NCBI RefSeq assembly: GCF_034113385.1
Contig: NZ_JAXEXL010000027.1
Location: 1 to 43,446, forward strand
Source: Atopobium sp034113385
GTDB taxonomy: Bacteria; Actinomycetota; Coriobacteriia; Coriobacteriales; Atopobiaceae
Length of the DNA: 43,446 nt
Direction of reading: 5' to 3'
Numbering within the stretch: the stretch's first letter is position 1; each line of letters begins with the position of its first letter. Shown one piece after another: positions 1-7,545 of the stretch. The notes beneath the pieces are model-generated. The model was not told the DNA's origin. It saw nothing but the letters and a program-made list of their open reading frames with translations, and searched no databases. Both the position numbers and the translations under genes were made by a program.

Positions 1-28
1 TCGGCGTCTTCGCCACCTTCTCGTCCAT
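1..28 (-). CDS. Start of a divergent gene, cut by the window edge
   Basis: On the minus strand an ATG at 28 follows a good Shine-Dalgarno stretch (GGGAGGAG, about 31-39) and opens a frame reading MDEKVAKTP before the window ends. Nine codons cannot identify a family. It points away from the regulator at 169, so the two genes would share the intervening control region. The call rests only on the ribosome binding site and the divergent layout. Confidence 0.45.
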
Positions 29-46
29 GGCTCCTCCCATCAATAG

Positions 47-126
47 CGTACGGATACGTACGGTTTATAGATTGAGAGTAAACGTACAAATCCGTACTGT
101 CAATAGAATTGCGTACATTTGCGTAC
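47..126. promoter_or_regulatory. Three paired CGTAC sites, probable operator array
   Basis: CGTAC occurs at 47-51 and 57-61, at 83-87 and 93-97, and at 112-116 and 122-126. In each pair the copies are exactly 10 bp apart, one helical turn. CAATAG precedes the region of pair one (41-46) and recurs at 101-106. The array fills the gap between two divergent starts, so it is likely the binding site of the XRE protein encoded at 169 (inference), which would then autoregulate and control the divergent gene. Confidence 0.6.
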
Positions 127-168
127 GCTGATAAGATGTGCTGGTACGTAATTCCAGGAGGAGGGCTC

Positions 169-582
169 ATGTCCGTAGGCGAGAACATAAGGCGGTACCG
201 CAAGTCGCGCGGCATGACGCAGGCGCAGCTCGCCGAGGCGGTCGGCCTGACCGAGGGGGCCGTGCGCCACTACGAGAGCGGCATCCGCGCCGTGAAGCCC
301 GAGCTGCTCGAGTCCATCTCCGCGGCGCTCGGCGTGTCCGTCAACGCCCTCAAGGATTACGGCGTCGAGACTGCGGGCGACCTCATGTCGCTGCTCGTGC
401 GGCTCGAGGACTCCTTCGGCATCGTGCCCGCAGCCGACGGCACGGGCCTCTCCCTGAACCCCAAGGCGCCGCACGCGCCCAAAGCCGCGATGGCGATCGA
501 ACTGTGGGCAGAGAAGCGCGCGCAGCTCGAAAACGGCAAGATCGACGCCGACGAATACGAGGACTGGAAAGCCTCGCTGTAG
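169..582 (+). CDS. XRE-family helix-turn-helix regulator
   Basis: A 137-residue DNA-binding protein. Residues 1-65 form a Cro/C1-type HTH (NIRRYRKSRGMTQAQLAEAV, then a recognition helix near TEGAVRHYESG). The C-terminal 70 residues are helical and end in an acidic/aromatic stretch (DADEYEDWKASL), a tail seen in many small Firmicute and Coriobacterial XRE regulators. The ATG at 169 was chosen over the in-frame ATG at 109 because AGGAGGAGG lies at 155-163 and because the earlier start would put the coding region over the CGTAC repeats. Codon use is strongly GC-rich (GCG, CGC, CTC), unlike every other gene in the window, which suggests recent transfer or an edge of an integrated segment. The target is unknown; the neighbouring repeats are the obvious candidate. 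Confidence 0.85.
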   Translation: MSVGENIRRYRKSRGMTQAQLAEAVGLTEGAVRHYESGIRAVKPELLESISAALGVSVNALKDYGVETAGDLMSLLVRLEDSFGIVPAADGTGLSLNPKAPHAPKAAMAIELWAEKRAQLENGKIDADEYEDWKASL

Positions 583-669
583 CGGCTCTCCGCATTTCGC
601 GATCAACGCAACCGAATCAGGACGGTGGACCAGGCGGCGAGCGCCGCTCGGGCCTGCGTAAGCTGAGTT

Positions 670-1107
670 TTTACTCCCCATTGCATGCCAAGGCATTTCC
701 GGCGCACCTGGGGAGTAAATGACGCGGTGGCTTACACGGCGGCACGCGGCAGTACGCCGCGGCATTTCCCCTGGTTACTCCCGTTTTCATTGAGGCGGCG
801 AGATTCTTTACTCCCCATTAACCACCTGGGAAAACGCTGTGAGAAGACCGCCGAAAAGCCTATTGAGTTCGATTTGAGTTTCACAGGCCCCGAAACGGCC
901 CCGTTTGGCTCTCGGAGACAAAAATCGCGCGTCTACTCACTTGGGATGAATCCTTACTCCCGTTCCTCCGAATGCCGCACCGTGCCTTGCCGTCTTGAAA
1001 CACGGGGGAGTAAATTGCGAAATCGCAGGTGAAAGGGAGTAAAACGACAAAGAAAAAGCCTCCGTCCCAACGCGGGAACGGAGGCTCGGTTATCGTATTT
1101 ACTCACC
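670..1107. repeat. Cluster of eight TTTACTCCC-type motifs in a gene-free spacer
   Basis: The 583-1200 spacer holds no convincing gene. It contains TTTACTCCCC at 670-679 and 807-816 (both continue as CATT), TTACTCCCG at 775-783 and 954-962, and the same motif inverted (GGGAGTAAA) at 711-719, 1006-1014 and 1035-1043, plus a weaker TTTACTCACC at 1098-1107. The copies at 670-680 and 709-719 form an 11-bp inverted repeat. GGCATTTCC is also duplicated (692-700, 761-769). Spacing is irregular and both strands are used, so this is not a CRISPR array. A GC-rich hairpin at 634-647 could end the upstream regulator transcript. Function unknown. Confidence 0.6.
1052..1085 (-). terminator. Intrinsic terminator downstream of guaA
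   Basis: GCCTCCGT at 1058-1065 pairs perfectly with ACGGAGGC at 1078-1085. On the minus strand the stem is followed directly by TTTTTCTTTG, so it stops transcripts that come from guaA, whose stop codon is 116 bp upstream in that direction. Confidence 0.75.
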
Positions 1108-1200
1108 AACATCGCTGGCGGCTTTGCCATGACTCTCGTACGAAACGAAACTCAGCGGCACAGTGCGGCACTCAAAAATGCAGGTCAGAACCCTATCAGC

Positions 1201-2814
1201 CTACTCCCACTCAATCGTTGCCGGTGGCTTAGGCGTAATGTCATACACTACGCGGTTCACGCCTTCTACCTCGCTCACCACACGGCCAGAAATACGACCC
1301 AAAACATCATATGGCAGCTTTGCCCAATCTGCCGTCATGGCATCGCTGGACTCCACCGCACGCAAAATAACCGTACGACCATAGGTGCGCTCGTCACCCA
1401 TAACGCCAACAGAGCGAATATCGGGTAGCACGGCAAAATACTGCCAGCACGCATGCTCGGAGTTGCGCTCCCCCGTCTCTTCAAACAAACGCTGATTGTA
1501 CGCATCCAACTCTTCTCTTACGATAAAATCTGCGTCTTTCAACACAGCGAGTTTCTCGGCAGTAATCTCGCCAATAATACGAATGGCTAAACCAGGACCA
1601 GGGAACGGCTGACGATACACCATTGCATCAGGCAAGCCAAGTGCGCTGCCCAGCGCACGAACCTCATCCTTAAAGAAGTGGTCCAAGGGCTCCACCAGGT
1701 CAAACCGTACGCCCTCGGGGAACGGAATCAGGTTGTGATGGCTCTTAATGGTAGAAGCCTTGCCGCCCGTCTTGCGCGCGCCAGACTCAATAATGTCGGG
1801 GTAAATGGTACCTTGTGCAAGGAACTTTACACCGTCAAGCTTCTGAGCCTCTTCAAAGAAAACCTTCCAGAACTCACGCCCAATAATCTTGCGTTTCTTT
1901 TCTGGGTCAGTCACACCAGCTAACAGGCGTGCATAACGCTCTTGGGCATGTACATGCACCAAAGGAATATTAAACTCCTGCGTAAAGACCTTCTCTACAT
2001 TTTCTGGCTCGCCCTTGCGCAACATACCGTGATTTACAAACACGCACGTAAGCTGATCTCCCACCGCACGATGAACCAAAGCCGCAGTAACAGCAGAATC
2101 CACGCCGCCAGAAAGTGCCAAGATTACTTTGTCATCACCAATCTGGGAGCGAATCTCCGCCACCTTGGTCTCAATAACGTTGTCCATGGTCCAAGTGGCC
2201 TCAAGACCGCAAATCTTAAACAAGAAGTTGGACAGCATGGTGGTGCCGTACTCTGTATGACGAACCTCAGGGTGGAACTGCGTTGCAAACATCCTGCGCT
2301 CTGCATTCTCGTACGCAGCAACGGGACAAGTCTGAGTAGAAGCCGTTATGGTAAAGCCTTCGGGTACCGCATTGACTGCATCACGATGGCTCATCCACAC
2401 CGTCTGAGCATTCATAGGCGTGCCGTCTAACAGGCAAGACTCACCGCTGCGCACCAGTGTTGCGGGACCATACTCGCCCTTCTCGGTATGAGCAACGCTG
2501 CCACCAAGAATCTTTGCCATGATTTGCTCGCCATAGCAAAAGCCCAAAATAGGCAAACCCAAATCAAAAATGGCCGGATCCATATCTGGCGCATCCTGCG
2601 CATACACAGAAGCAGGACCACCAGACAAAATAATGGCAGACGGATTCATGGCCACAAGCTCTGCCGCCGTAATATCACAAGGAACAATTTCTGAATACAC
2701 ATGCAGATCACGTACGCGCCGCGCAATGAGCTGACCATACTGAGCACCAAAATCCAACACCACTACCAGCTGGTTTGCGCCTGAATTATGTTCTAAATTC
2801 GTGCTATATGGCAT
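1201..2814 (-). CDS. guaA: GMP synthase (glutamine-hydrolysing)
   Basis: Converts XMP, ATP and glutamine to GMP, the last step of guanine nucleotide synthesis in the cytoplasm. The 537-residue protein has the complete family layout: a class I glutamine amidotransferase domain (residues about 15-200) with nucleophile Cys93 in GFCYGEQ and the His181/Glu183 pair in FHPEV, an ATP-pyrophosphatase domain with the SGGVDS P-loop at 235-240, and the C-terminal dimerisation domain ending in the usual IEWE. The start at 2814 is preferred to an ATG at 2835 because GGAGGG sits 7 bases before it and the shorter protein matches the family length. It is divergent from the LCP gene and is followed by an intrinsic terminator, so it is probably transcribed alone. 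Confidence 0.97.
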   Translation of the reverse strand: MPYSTNLEHNSGANQLVVVLDFGAQYGQLIARRVRDLHVYSEIVPCDITAAELVAMNPSAIILSGGPASVYAQDAPDMDPAIFDLGLPILGFCYGEQIMAKILGGSVAHTEKGEYGPATLVRSGESCLLDGTPMNAQTVWMSHRDAVNAVPEGFTITASTQTCPVAAYENAERRMFATQFHPEVRHTEYGTTMLSNFLFKICGLEATWTMDNVIETKVAEIRSQIGDDKVILALSGGVDSAVTAALVHRAVGDQLTCVFVNHGMLRKGEPENVEKVFTQEFNIPLVHVHAQERYARLLAGVTDPEKKRKIIGREFWKVFFEEAQKLDGVKFLAQGTIYPDIIESGARKTGGKASTIKSHHNLIPFPEGVRFDLVEPLDHFFKDEVRALGSALGLPDAMVYRQPFPGPGLAIRIIGEITAEKLAVLKDADFIVREELDAYNQRLFEETGERNSEHACWQYFAVLPDIRSVGVMGDERTYGRTVILRAVESSDAMTADWAKLPYDVLGRISGRVVSEVEGVNRVVYDITPKPPATIEWE

Positions 2815-2835
2815 TACTGTCCCTCCGATTTGCAT

Positions 2836-2991
2836 TGGTTTTGCGCGTGCTATGTGACAAGATGACGGAATTACACTACTTATCCCGCTGAACCTTTATA
2901 CTCGTTATGATAGATGAATTACACCACTGAGGCGACAGAGCGCAGCATAATCGCGAAAGTCGCACGACATAGACTACCATAAGGAGCTCGC
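2836..2991. promoter_or_regulatory. Divergent promoter region of guaA and the LCP gene
   Basis: This 156-bp gap separates two outward-facing starts, so both promoters must lie here. TATGAT at 2906-2911 (plus strand) and TATAAA at 2900-2895 (minus strand) are candidate -10 boxes, but neither has a clear -35 partner. No purine-responsive riboswitch fold was recognised. Confidence 0.35.
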
Positions 2992-4470
2992 GTGTCTCGT
3001 AAAACCAAGCATGCCGAGAAAATCGAGAAGGAATTAGCGTCTTCGGATGCATCAAACGCAATCTCGCGCGGTGCCGCCGCACTAAACCGCTACACGTCCC
3101 TACGCAAAAAGCGCTCTCGCAAATCCATCTTAAAGGGCTGTGCCACGGTGTTTGGCACCACTCTAGCTGCGGTAATTATTGTTGCCTGGATTTACATTAG
3201 CGGCATTAACGCCAGCTTGCGCGCGGGTATTGATAACGCACTCCTTAACCAATTGCACGTTACCGAGGCAGGAAATCCGTTTTATATTTTGCTGCTCGGT
3301 GTAGATAAAGATCAAAACCGTGTTAACAGCAAGGAATACGGTACGGATGAGCATGCGTATCGCTCCGACTCCATTATGTTGGCGCGCGTTGACCCCAAAA
3401 ACAAAAAGGTAACGCTGGTTTCTATTCATCGCGATACCCTTGTTGACATGGGCAAAAACGGAAAACAAAAGATTAATGCTGCCTACGCTTTAGGCGGTGC
3501 TAGCTACGCCACCGAAGTTATCTCCAAATTTGCAGGCGTGCCCATCTCCCATTATGCAGACATTGACTTTGACAACTTTGTTTCTGTGGTTGATACCATC
3601 GGAGGCATTGACGTTAACGTTCCCATTAAGGTAGATGACTCCAAAGGTACTGGTCAAGTCGTAGAAGCTGGTCAACAAACGCTCAACGGCCAGCAGGCTT
3701 TAGTGCTGTGCCGTGCTCGTCACGCATATGATGCCTATGGCGACGGTGATATGTACCGTGCCGCTAACCAGCGCATGGTTATTTCTGCTATTGGCAAGAA
3801 AATATTACAGCTCGACCCCGTTACCATGGCAACCGTCATTGCAAAGCTCTCTGGCTCCGTTACCACGGACATGGACGTTAATTCCATTATTGGCCTCGCT
3901 ACGTCCTTACGCGGCCTTAACGCTGCTACAGACATCTACCACGGCATGGAGCCAACCACTTCCAAGTACGTCAATCAGACCTGGTACGAGATTTGTAACA
4001 CCACCGCTTGGAAAAAGATGATGCAGCGCGTAGACCAAGGCCTGTCCCCGTACGAAAGTGAGGACGATAACCCCACCAAGGGTTTGGCTGGTGTAACGGG
4101 CGGCATTAATAACAGCCCCAATGGTAGCGGCTCTTCAAGCAGCAACAGTTCTGGAACAAACAACACCAGCTCTACAACGGATGCAACCGAGTACTCTGGT
4201 AGCGTACACGTACTCAATGCTGCTGGTGTAACGGGCCTTGCCGGCAGGATTAGTAACTCGCTCTCTAACCAAGGCTTTAACGCTGTGGCAGACACCGCCA
4301 AGAGCAACTACTCCAACACGCTTATTGTGTACAACGGTGACCACGAGGCACGCGCCAACGCCGTTAACAAAGCGTTGGGTGGCGATATCCAAGTCATAAA
4401 GAACGATGGTTCATACGACACAAGTTATGACGTCATTCTTATTGTAGGTGCCGATAAGTCCAACGGGTAG
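2992..4470 (+). CDS. LytR-CpsA-Psr (LCP) family wall-polymer ligase
   Basis: Membrane-anchored phosphotransferase that attaches lipid-linked glycopolymers to peptidoglycan. The 492 residues show a basic cytoplasmic N-terminus, one transmembrane segment (about 49-70), and an extracellular LCP domain (about 98-270) with the family markers: LLGVD at 101-105, RSDS at 124-127, HRD at 146-148 and RARH at 241-244, which supply the arginines and aspartates that bind the pyrophosphate and metal. A Gly/Ser/Asn-rich linker (about 370-400) leads to a C-terminal LytR_C domain (about 403-490). Start is a GTG with AAGGAG just upstream. It is monocistronic and convergent with ychF. The exact polymer it transfers cannot be told from sequence. 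Confidence 0.93.
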   Translation: MSRKTKHAEKIEKELASSDASNAISRGAAALNRYTSLRKKRSRKSILKGCATVFGTTLAAVIIVAWIYISGINASLRAGIDNALLNQLHVTEAGNPFYILLLGVDKDQNRVNSKEYGTDEHAYRSDSIMLARVDPKNKKVTLVSIHRDTLVDMGKNGKQKINAAYALGGASYATEVISKFAGVPISHYADIDFDNFVSVVDTIGGIDVNVPIKVDDSKGTGQVVEAGQQTLNGQQALVLCRARHAYDAYGDGDMYRAANQRMVISAIGKKILQLDPVTMATVIAKLSGSVTTDMDVNSIIGLATSLRGLNAATDIYHGMEPTTSKYVNQTWYEICNTTAWKKMMQRVDQGLSPYESEDDNPTKGLAGVTGGINNSPNGSGSSSSNSSGTNNTSSTTDATEYSGSVHVLNAAGVTGLAGRISNSLSNQGFNAVADTAKSNYSNTLIVYNGDHEARANAVNKALGGDIQVIKNDGSYDTSYDVILIVGADKSNG

Positions 4471-4501
4471 TGACGCACACCGATAAGCGAAGTAAGTGCT
4501 C

Positions 4502-4526
4502 GTACCGGGGATAAATACCCAGGTAC
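4502..4526. terminator. Possible hairpin between convergent genes
   Basis: GTACC-GGG (4502-4509) can pair with CCC-A-GGTAC (4518-4526) with one bulged A. It sits between the stops of the LCP gene and ychF, but no clear T tract follows on either strand, so a shared terminator is only a possibility. Confidence 0.35.
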
Positions 4527-4541
4527 ATACTCGGATACGCG

Positions 4542-5606
4542 CTACACGTTAAAACGGAAGTGCATAACATCGCCATCGGCAACAACGTATTCCTTGCCTT
4601 CCATGCGCAGCTTACCGGCTGCCTTGCAGCCAGCCTCACCACCCAGTGTGACGTAGTCCTCATAGCTCGCAACTTCAGCCTTAATAAAGCCACGCTCAAA
4701 GTCAGAGTGAATCACACCGGCTGCTTGGGGAGCTTTTGCACCAACAGGGATGGTCCAAGCCTTAACTTCCATCTCGCCCGCCGTAAAGTAACTCTGCAAA
4801 CCAAGGAGCTTGTATGCAGCCTGAGCAAGCGTCTCTAGACCGCTTTTCTCAAGACCCAAAGAGTCCAAGTATTCCTTGGCTTCTGCGGGGTCAAGGTCTG
4901 CAAGCTCTGCCTCTACCTCGGCGCATACGGCAATAGGTTGTTGACCATCGATGGGAGCAAGTTTTTTACTCAAGCCATCTTCATCCACGTTTGCCACGTA
5001 CAACACGGGTTTCATAGTAAGCAAAAACAGGTCATGAGCTGCGGCGCGCTCCTCGCGCGTCATTTCCATGGTTGCAGCACGATTGCCTTCGTTGAGCCAT
5101 GCCTCCAACTTGCGACCAATAGCAAGCTTGGGCAGTACGCCCTTATCGCGCTTAGCTTCCTTCTCAATCTTGGGCAACGCTTTTTCCAACGAGGCAAGAT
5201 CTGCCAAAATGAGCTCGGTGTTAATGATTTCTACATCGGAAGCAGGGTCCACGCGACCTTCTACATGCACCACGTCGGGGTCGCTAAAATAACGAACCAC
5301 CTGGCAAATAGCGTCTGTTTCACGAATGTTTGCCAAGAATTGATTGCCCAAGCCTTCTCCCGCATTGGCGCCCTTTACCAAGCCAGCAATATCCACAAAC
5401 TCAACGGTTGCAGGCACAATCCTGCCAGGATTAACAATCTTGGCCAGCTCGGCCAAACGAGGGTCCGGCACATCCACAATACCCACGTTAGGATCAATGG
5501 TTGCAAACGGATAATTTGCAGCTAGACCGCCCTTACGCGTAAGCGCAGTAAACAGGGTCGATTTACCAACATTAGGAAGACCAACAATTCCGATGGACAA
5601 AGACAT
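4542..5606 (-). CDS. ychF: Redox-regulated ATPase YchF (Obg-like GTPase family)
   Basis: Universally conserved P-loop protein that binds ATP rather than GTP and associates with ribosomes. The 354-residue product begins MSLSIGIVGLPNVGKST (Walker A), has the VDIAGLVKGA switch segment, the NVDE element that replaces the NKxD specificity motif and explains ATP preference in this family, a central coiled-coil stretch, and a C-terminal TGS domain (about 275-354) ending HFRFNV. The start at 5606 was chosen because MSLSIGIVG is the family's invariant beginning and AAAGG lies 7 bases upstream; a longer reading frame up to 5747 would add 47 residues with no homology and overlap the next gene. It lies 74 bp downstream of the ferredoxin-like gene on the same strand and may be co-transcribed. 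Confidence 0.96.
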   Translation of the reverse strand: MSLSIGIVGLPNVGKSTLFTALTRKGGLAANYPFATIDPNVGIVDVPDPRLAELAKIVNPGRIVPATVEFVDIAGLVKGANAGEGLGNQFLANIRETDAICQVVRYFSDPDVVHVEGRVDPASDVEIINTELILADLASLEKALPKIEKEAKRDKGVLPKLAIGRKLEAWLNEGNRAATMEMTREERAAAHDLFLLTMKPVLYVANVDEDGLSKKLAPIDGQQPIAVCAEVEAELADLDPAEAKEYLDSLGLEKSGLETLAQAAYKLLGLQSYFTAGEMEVKAWTIPVGAKAPQAAGVIHSDFERGFIKAEVASYEDYVTLGGEAGCKAAGKLRMEGKEYVVADGDVMHFRFNV

Positions 5607-5680
5607 GTCCTTACCTTTCTTTACATATGCCGATGCACTCATGTACTCATGTACTCGTCTAACACGCCTTGACCATACGA

Positions 5681-7333
5681 CTACTTTGCCGACGTTACAA
5701 CCTGTATTGCCTGCAGAGAAACCCGTCCGCTTGGGACAATCTTGCACACGCGAGGTTGTTCTTCATCCGTAGCACCTTGCTGACATGCAATGGTATCAGA
5801 AGCCGACGCCAGCACCTGAGTTGTACGCTGAGTTGCCACAAATACAGGAGGCATAATGGGCTCGTCTGCTGGAGTGCTCGCCGCGGCGTCTGGCGCCTCT
5901 GGCACGCCTTTCGCCAGTGCGCCAACATCCGCGCCGGCATCTGCATCCGTTAGTGTACCAGCGTCCGCATCCGTTGGCACCTCACCGCTTTTCTCGGTAG
6001 GTGAATCAAACGTAGTCACAGCCTTGATTGCTGCGCCAATACCCTGGGCGGTAATTTGACCGTCCTCGCCATAAGATTCAAGAGCAGCCAAACCACGCAT
6101 GAGCTGTTGCTTGCCCTGCTCCTTCAGGCGTGCAACCTCTGCCTTCTGACGCTCAAGCGCCTCTTCTGCACGGGCAGCAGCTTCATCTTTAACCACGAGC
6201 AACGAAGGATCAACAGGCTCCATAAACAGCGCGTTTGTGGGGCATGTACGAATACAGGCGCTGCAATCCATACAATAAATGGGCTCAACCGTTACATGAC
6301 CGCGCGTGTCCAAATCCACGCAATGAGTGGGACACACATCCACGCACAGACCGCAGGAGGTGCATTTGGTGCTATCACACACCGCAACCTGGGGTTCAAA
6401 GCGGTCTGCCAAACGCGGATGATCTTGCAAGGCGCTTAACACCAGCTGACGCTTTTGTACAATCGTGCGCTTGCGTCGTGCAGAAGTAGAAGACCCCGCA
6501 ATGCGCTCCAACGAATTTTGCAACTCATTGATTTTTCTGCCATGTGCCTGCAGCTTGCGCTGAACCGCCTGTGCGCTTGCCAGCACGGGATTACTAATTG
6601 CCAGCACATTTTGACCAACTTGCATGGCGTTATTTACGAATTGACGTCGCTCGTAGCTGCGCTTCTTTGCATGATTGAGCGCGTTTGGTTGAGTCTCTAG
6701 ACCCACCGAGCGCCCTGTAAGCTCTTCCGCACGACCAATAAACGACACATAACAGGCCTCACCCGTAGTAGTCTGGCATTTATCGCAAATGCCCTCAGGC
6801 AAGTACACGCTCACATTGGGATACTCGACCAAAATGGAAAACCACACTTCAGTGGGCACAGCGCCCACGCATGGCAACAAAATCTCGTTCTCTTCCGGCT
6901 TGCGTTTGAGCGCTCGAGTGCAGGTTACATAGCACATCTCGTGAGACGAACAAGCTGTAGCAATATCATCGTACAGCTGGCGCGCGGAATGATGAGAATC
7001 CGTAAACGCATCTGTTGGGCATGCCGCAATGCACAGCCCGCACTTACGACAAGCGTCTGACACACGAATTGCACTCTTATCGATAGTAATGGCATCCACG
7101 GGGCACACATCTATGCAGGCAGAACAGGTGCCCTCGTCCTGAGTCATGCAGCGCGTGCACGGAATCGTGTTGGCACGCGGACGAAACTTGTAGTCCCCCG
7201 GGTTAAACGGCTTGGCCTGCTCGGGGTCAGCGGCAAACATTTCCAGCACGGTATCAAGCGGATTGGACACAGCGTTCCAATCGCTTTGAATGTCAATAAG
7301 ACTATCGAGAAGATCGTGGTTCTCGTCCGCCAT
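5681..7333 (-). CDS. Large ferredoxin-like protein with four [4Fe-4S] motifs
   Basis: A soluble 550-residue iron-sulfur protein of unknown partner. Four CxxCxxC...CP-type motifs are visible: C59/C62 with C70/C73/C77, C95/C98/C101/C105, C324/C327/C330/C334 and C354/C357/C360/C364. Between the two pairs is a domain (about 125-200) with scattered cysteines, the motif LPCVG (153-157) and CDKC (183-186), reminiscent of uncharacterised domains in other ferredoxin-type electron carriers, followed by a basic helical stretch (220-300). After residue 371 there is a coiled-coil-like Glu/Lys/Ala region and a low-complexity Asp/Ala/Thr linker (about 450-490). No signal peptide or membrane segment. A strong AAGGAGG precedes the ATG. 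Likely an electron-transfer module, but no redox enzyme is adjacent to say which. Confidence 0.7.
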   Translation of the reverse strand: MADENHDLLDSLIDIQSDWNAVSNPLDTVLEMFAADPEQAKPFNPGDYKFRPRANTIPCTRCMTQDEGTCSACIDVCPVDAITIDKSAIRVSDACRKCGLCIAACPTDAFTDSHHSARQLYDDIATACSSHEMCYVTCTRALKRKPEENEILLPCVGAVPTEVWFSILVEYPNVSVYLPEGICDKCQTTTGEACYVSFIGRAEELTGRSVGLETQPNALNHAKKRSYERRQFVNNAMQVGQNVLAISNPVLASAQAVQRKLQAHGRKINELQNSLERIAGSSTSARRKRTIVQKRQLVLSALQDHPRLADRFEPQVAVCDSTKCTSCGLCVDVCPTHCVDLDTRGHVTVEPIYCMDCSACIRTCPTNALFMEPVDPSLLVVKDEAAARAEEALERQKAEVARLKEQGKQQLMRGLAALESYGEDGQITAQGIGAAIKAVTTFDSPTEKSGEVPTDADAGTLTDADAGADVGALAKGVPEAPDAAASTPADEPIMPPVFVATQRTTQVLASASDTIACQQGATDEEQPRVCKIVPSGRVSLQAIQVVTSAK

Positions 7334-7419
7334 CTACAAGCCCTCCTTCTTGCATGGCCTTCTATTGTAGCAGCGTTGGAGCAGCAAGAACCACGCAGCA
7401 ATACTTTAGTTTTAGACTT

Positions 7420-7453
7420 GTCGTGCCATTATTAAAATTAATAATGGCACGAC
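7420..7453. promoter_or_regulatory. Perfect 16-bp inverted repeat, probable operator
   Basis: GTCGTGCCATTATTAA (7420-7435) and its exact complement (7438-7453) are separated by only AA. No T tract follows on either strand and the central loop is too short for a good RNA hairpin, so a dimeric DNA-binding protein is more likely than a terminator. It lies 87 bp upstream of the ferredoxin-like gene start at 7333, in promoter position. Confidence 0.55.
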
Positions 7454-7462
7454 GCAATGCGG

Positions 7463-7497
7463 ACACAAAAACGACTGCCAGATAGTTCTAGCAGTCG
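7463..7497 (-). terminator. Terminator of the system 1 operon
   Basis: CGACTGC (7472-7478) pairs with GCAGTCG (7491-7497). On the minus strand the stem is followed by TTTTTGTG. It lies about 50 bp past the stop of the transketolase C-terminal gene and ends the operon before the ferredoxin-like gene promoter. Confidence 0.8.
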
Positions 7498-7545
7498 CAC
7501 TAATGATGAATATGACTTTTTTGGCGGGGACCTACTGTAGGAACC

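Noticed and set aside
670..1107. CRISPR array
   Set aside because: The repeats are only about 10 bp, lie on both strands and have irregular spacing; there are no cas genes.
583..1200. Open frames of 60-115 codons in the spacer, for example 685-1032
   Set aside because: They have no ribosome binding site, run through the TTTACTCCC repeats and the terminator, and overlap one another; the repeats explain them.
2815..2835. Longer start for guaA
   Set aside because: The extra seven codons include the ribosome binding site used by the ATG at 2814.
5607..5747. N-terminal extension of YchF
   Set aside because: It would overlap the previous gene and adds 47 residues not seen in the family; MSLSIGIVG with its own ribosome binding site is the natural start.
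7420..7453. Terminator
   Set aside because: There is no T tract on either side and the loop would be two bases; a separate good terminator lies at 7463-7497.
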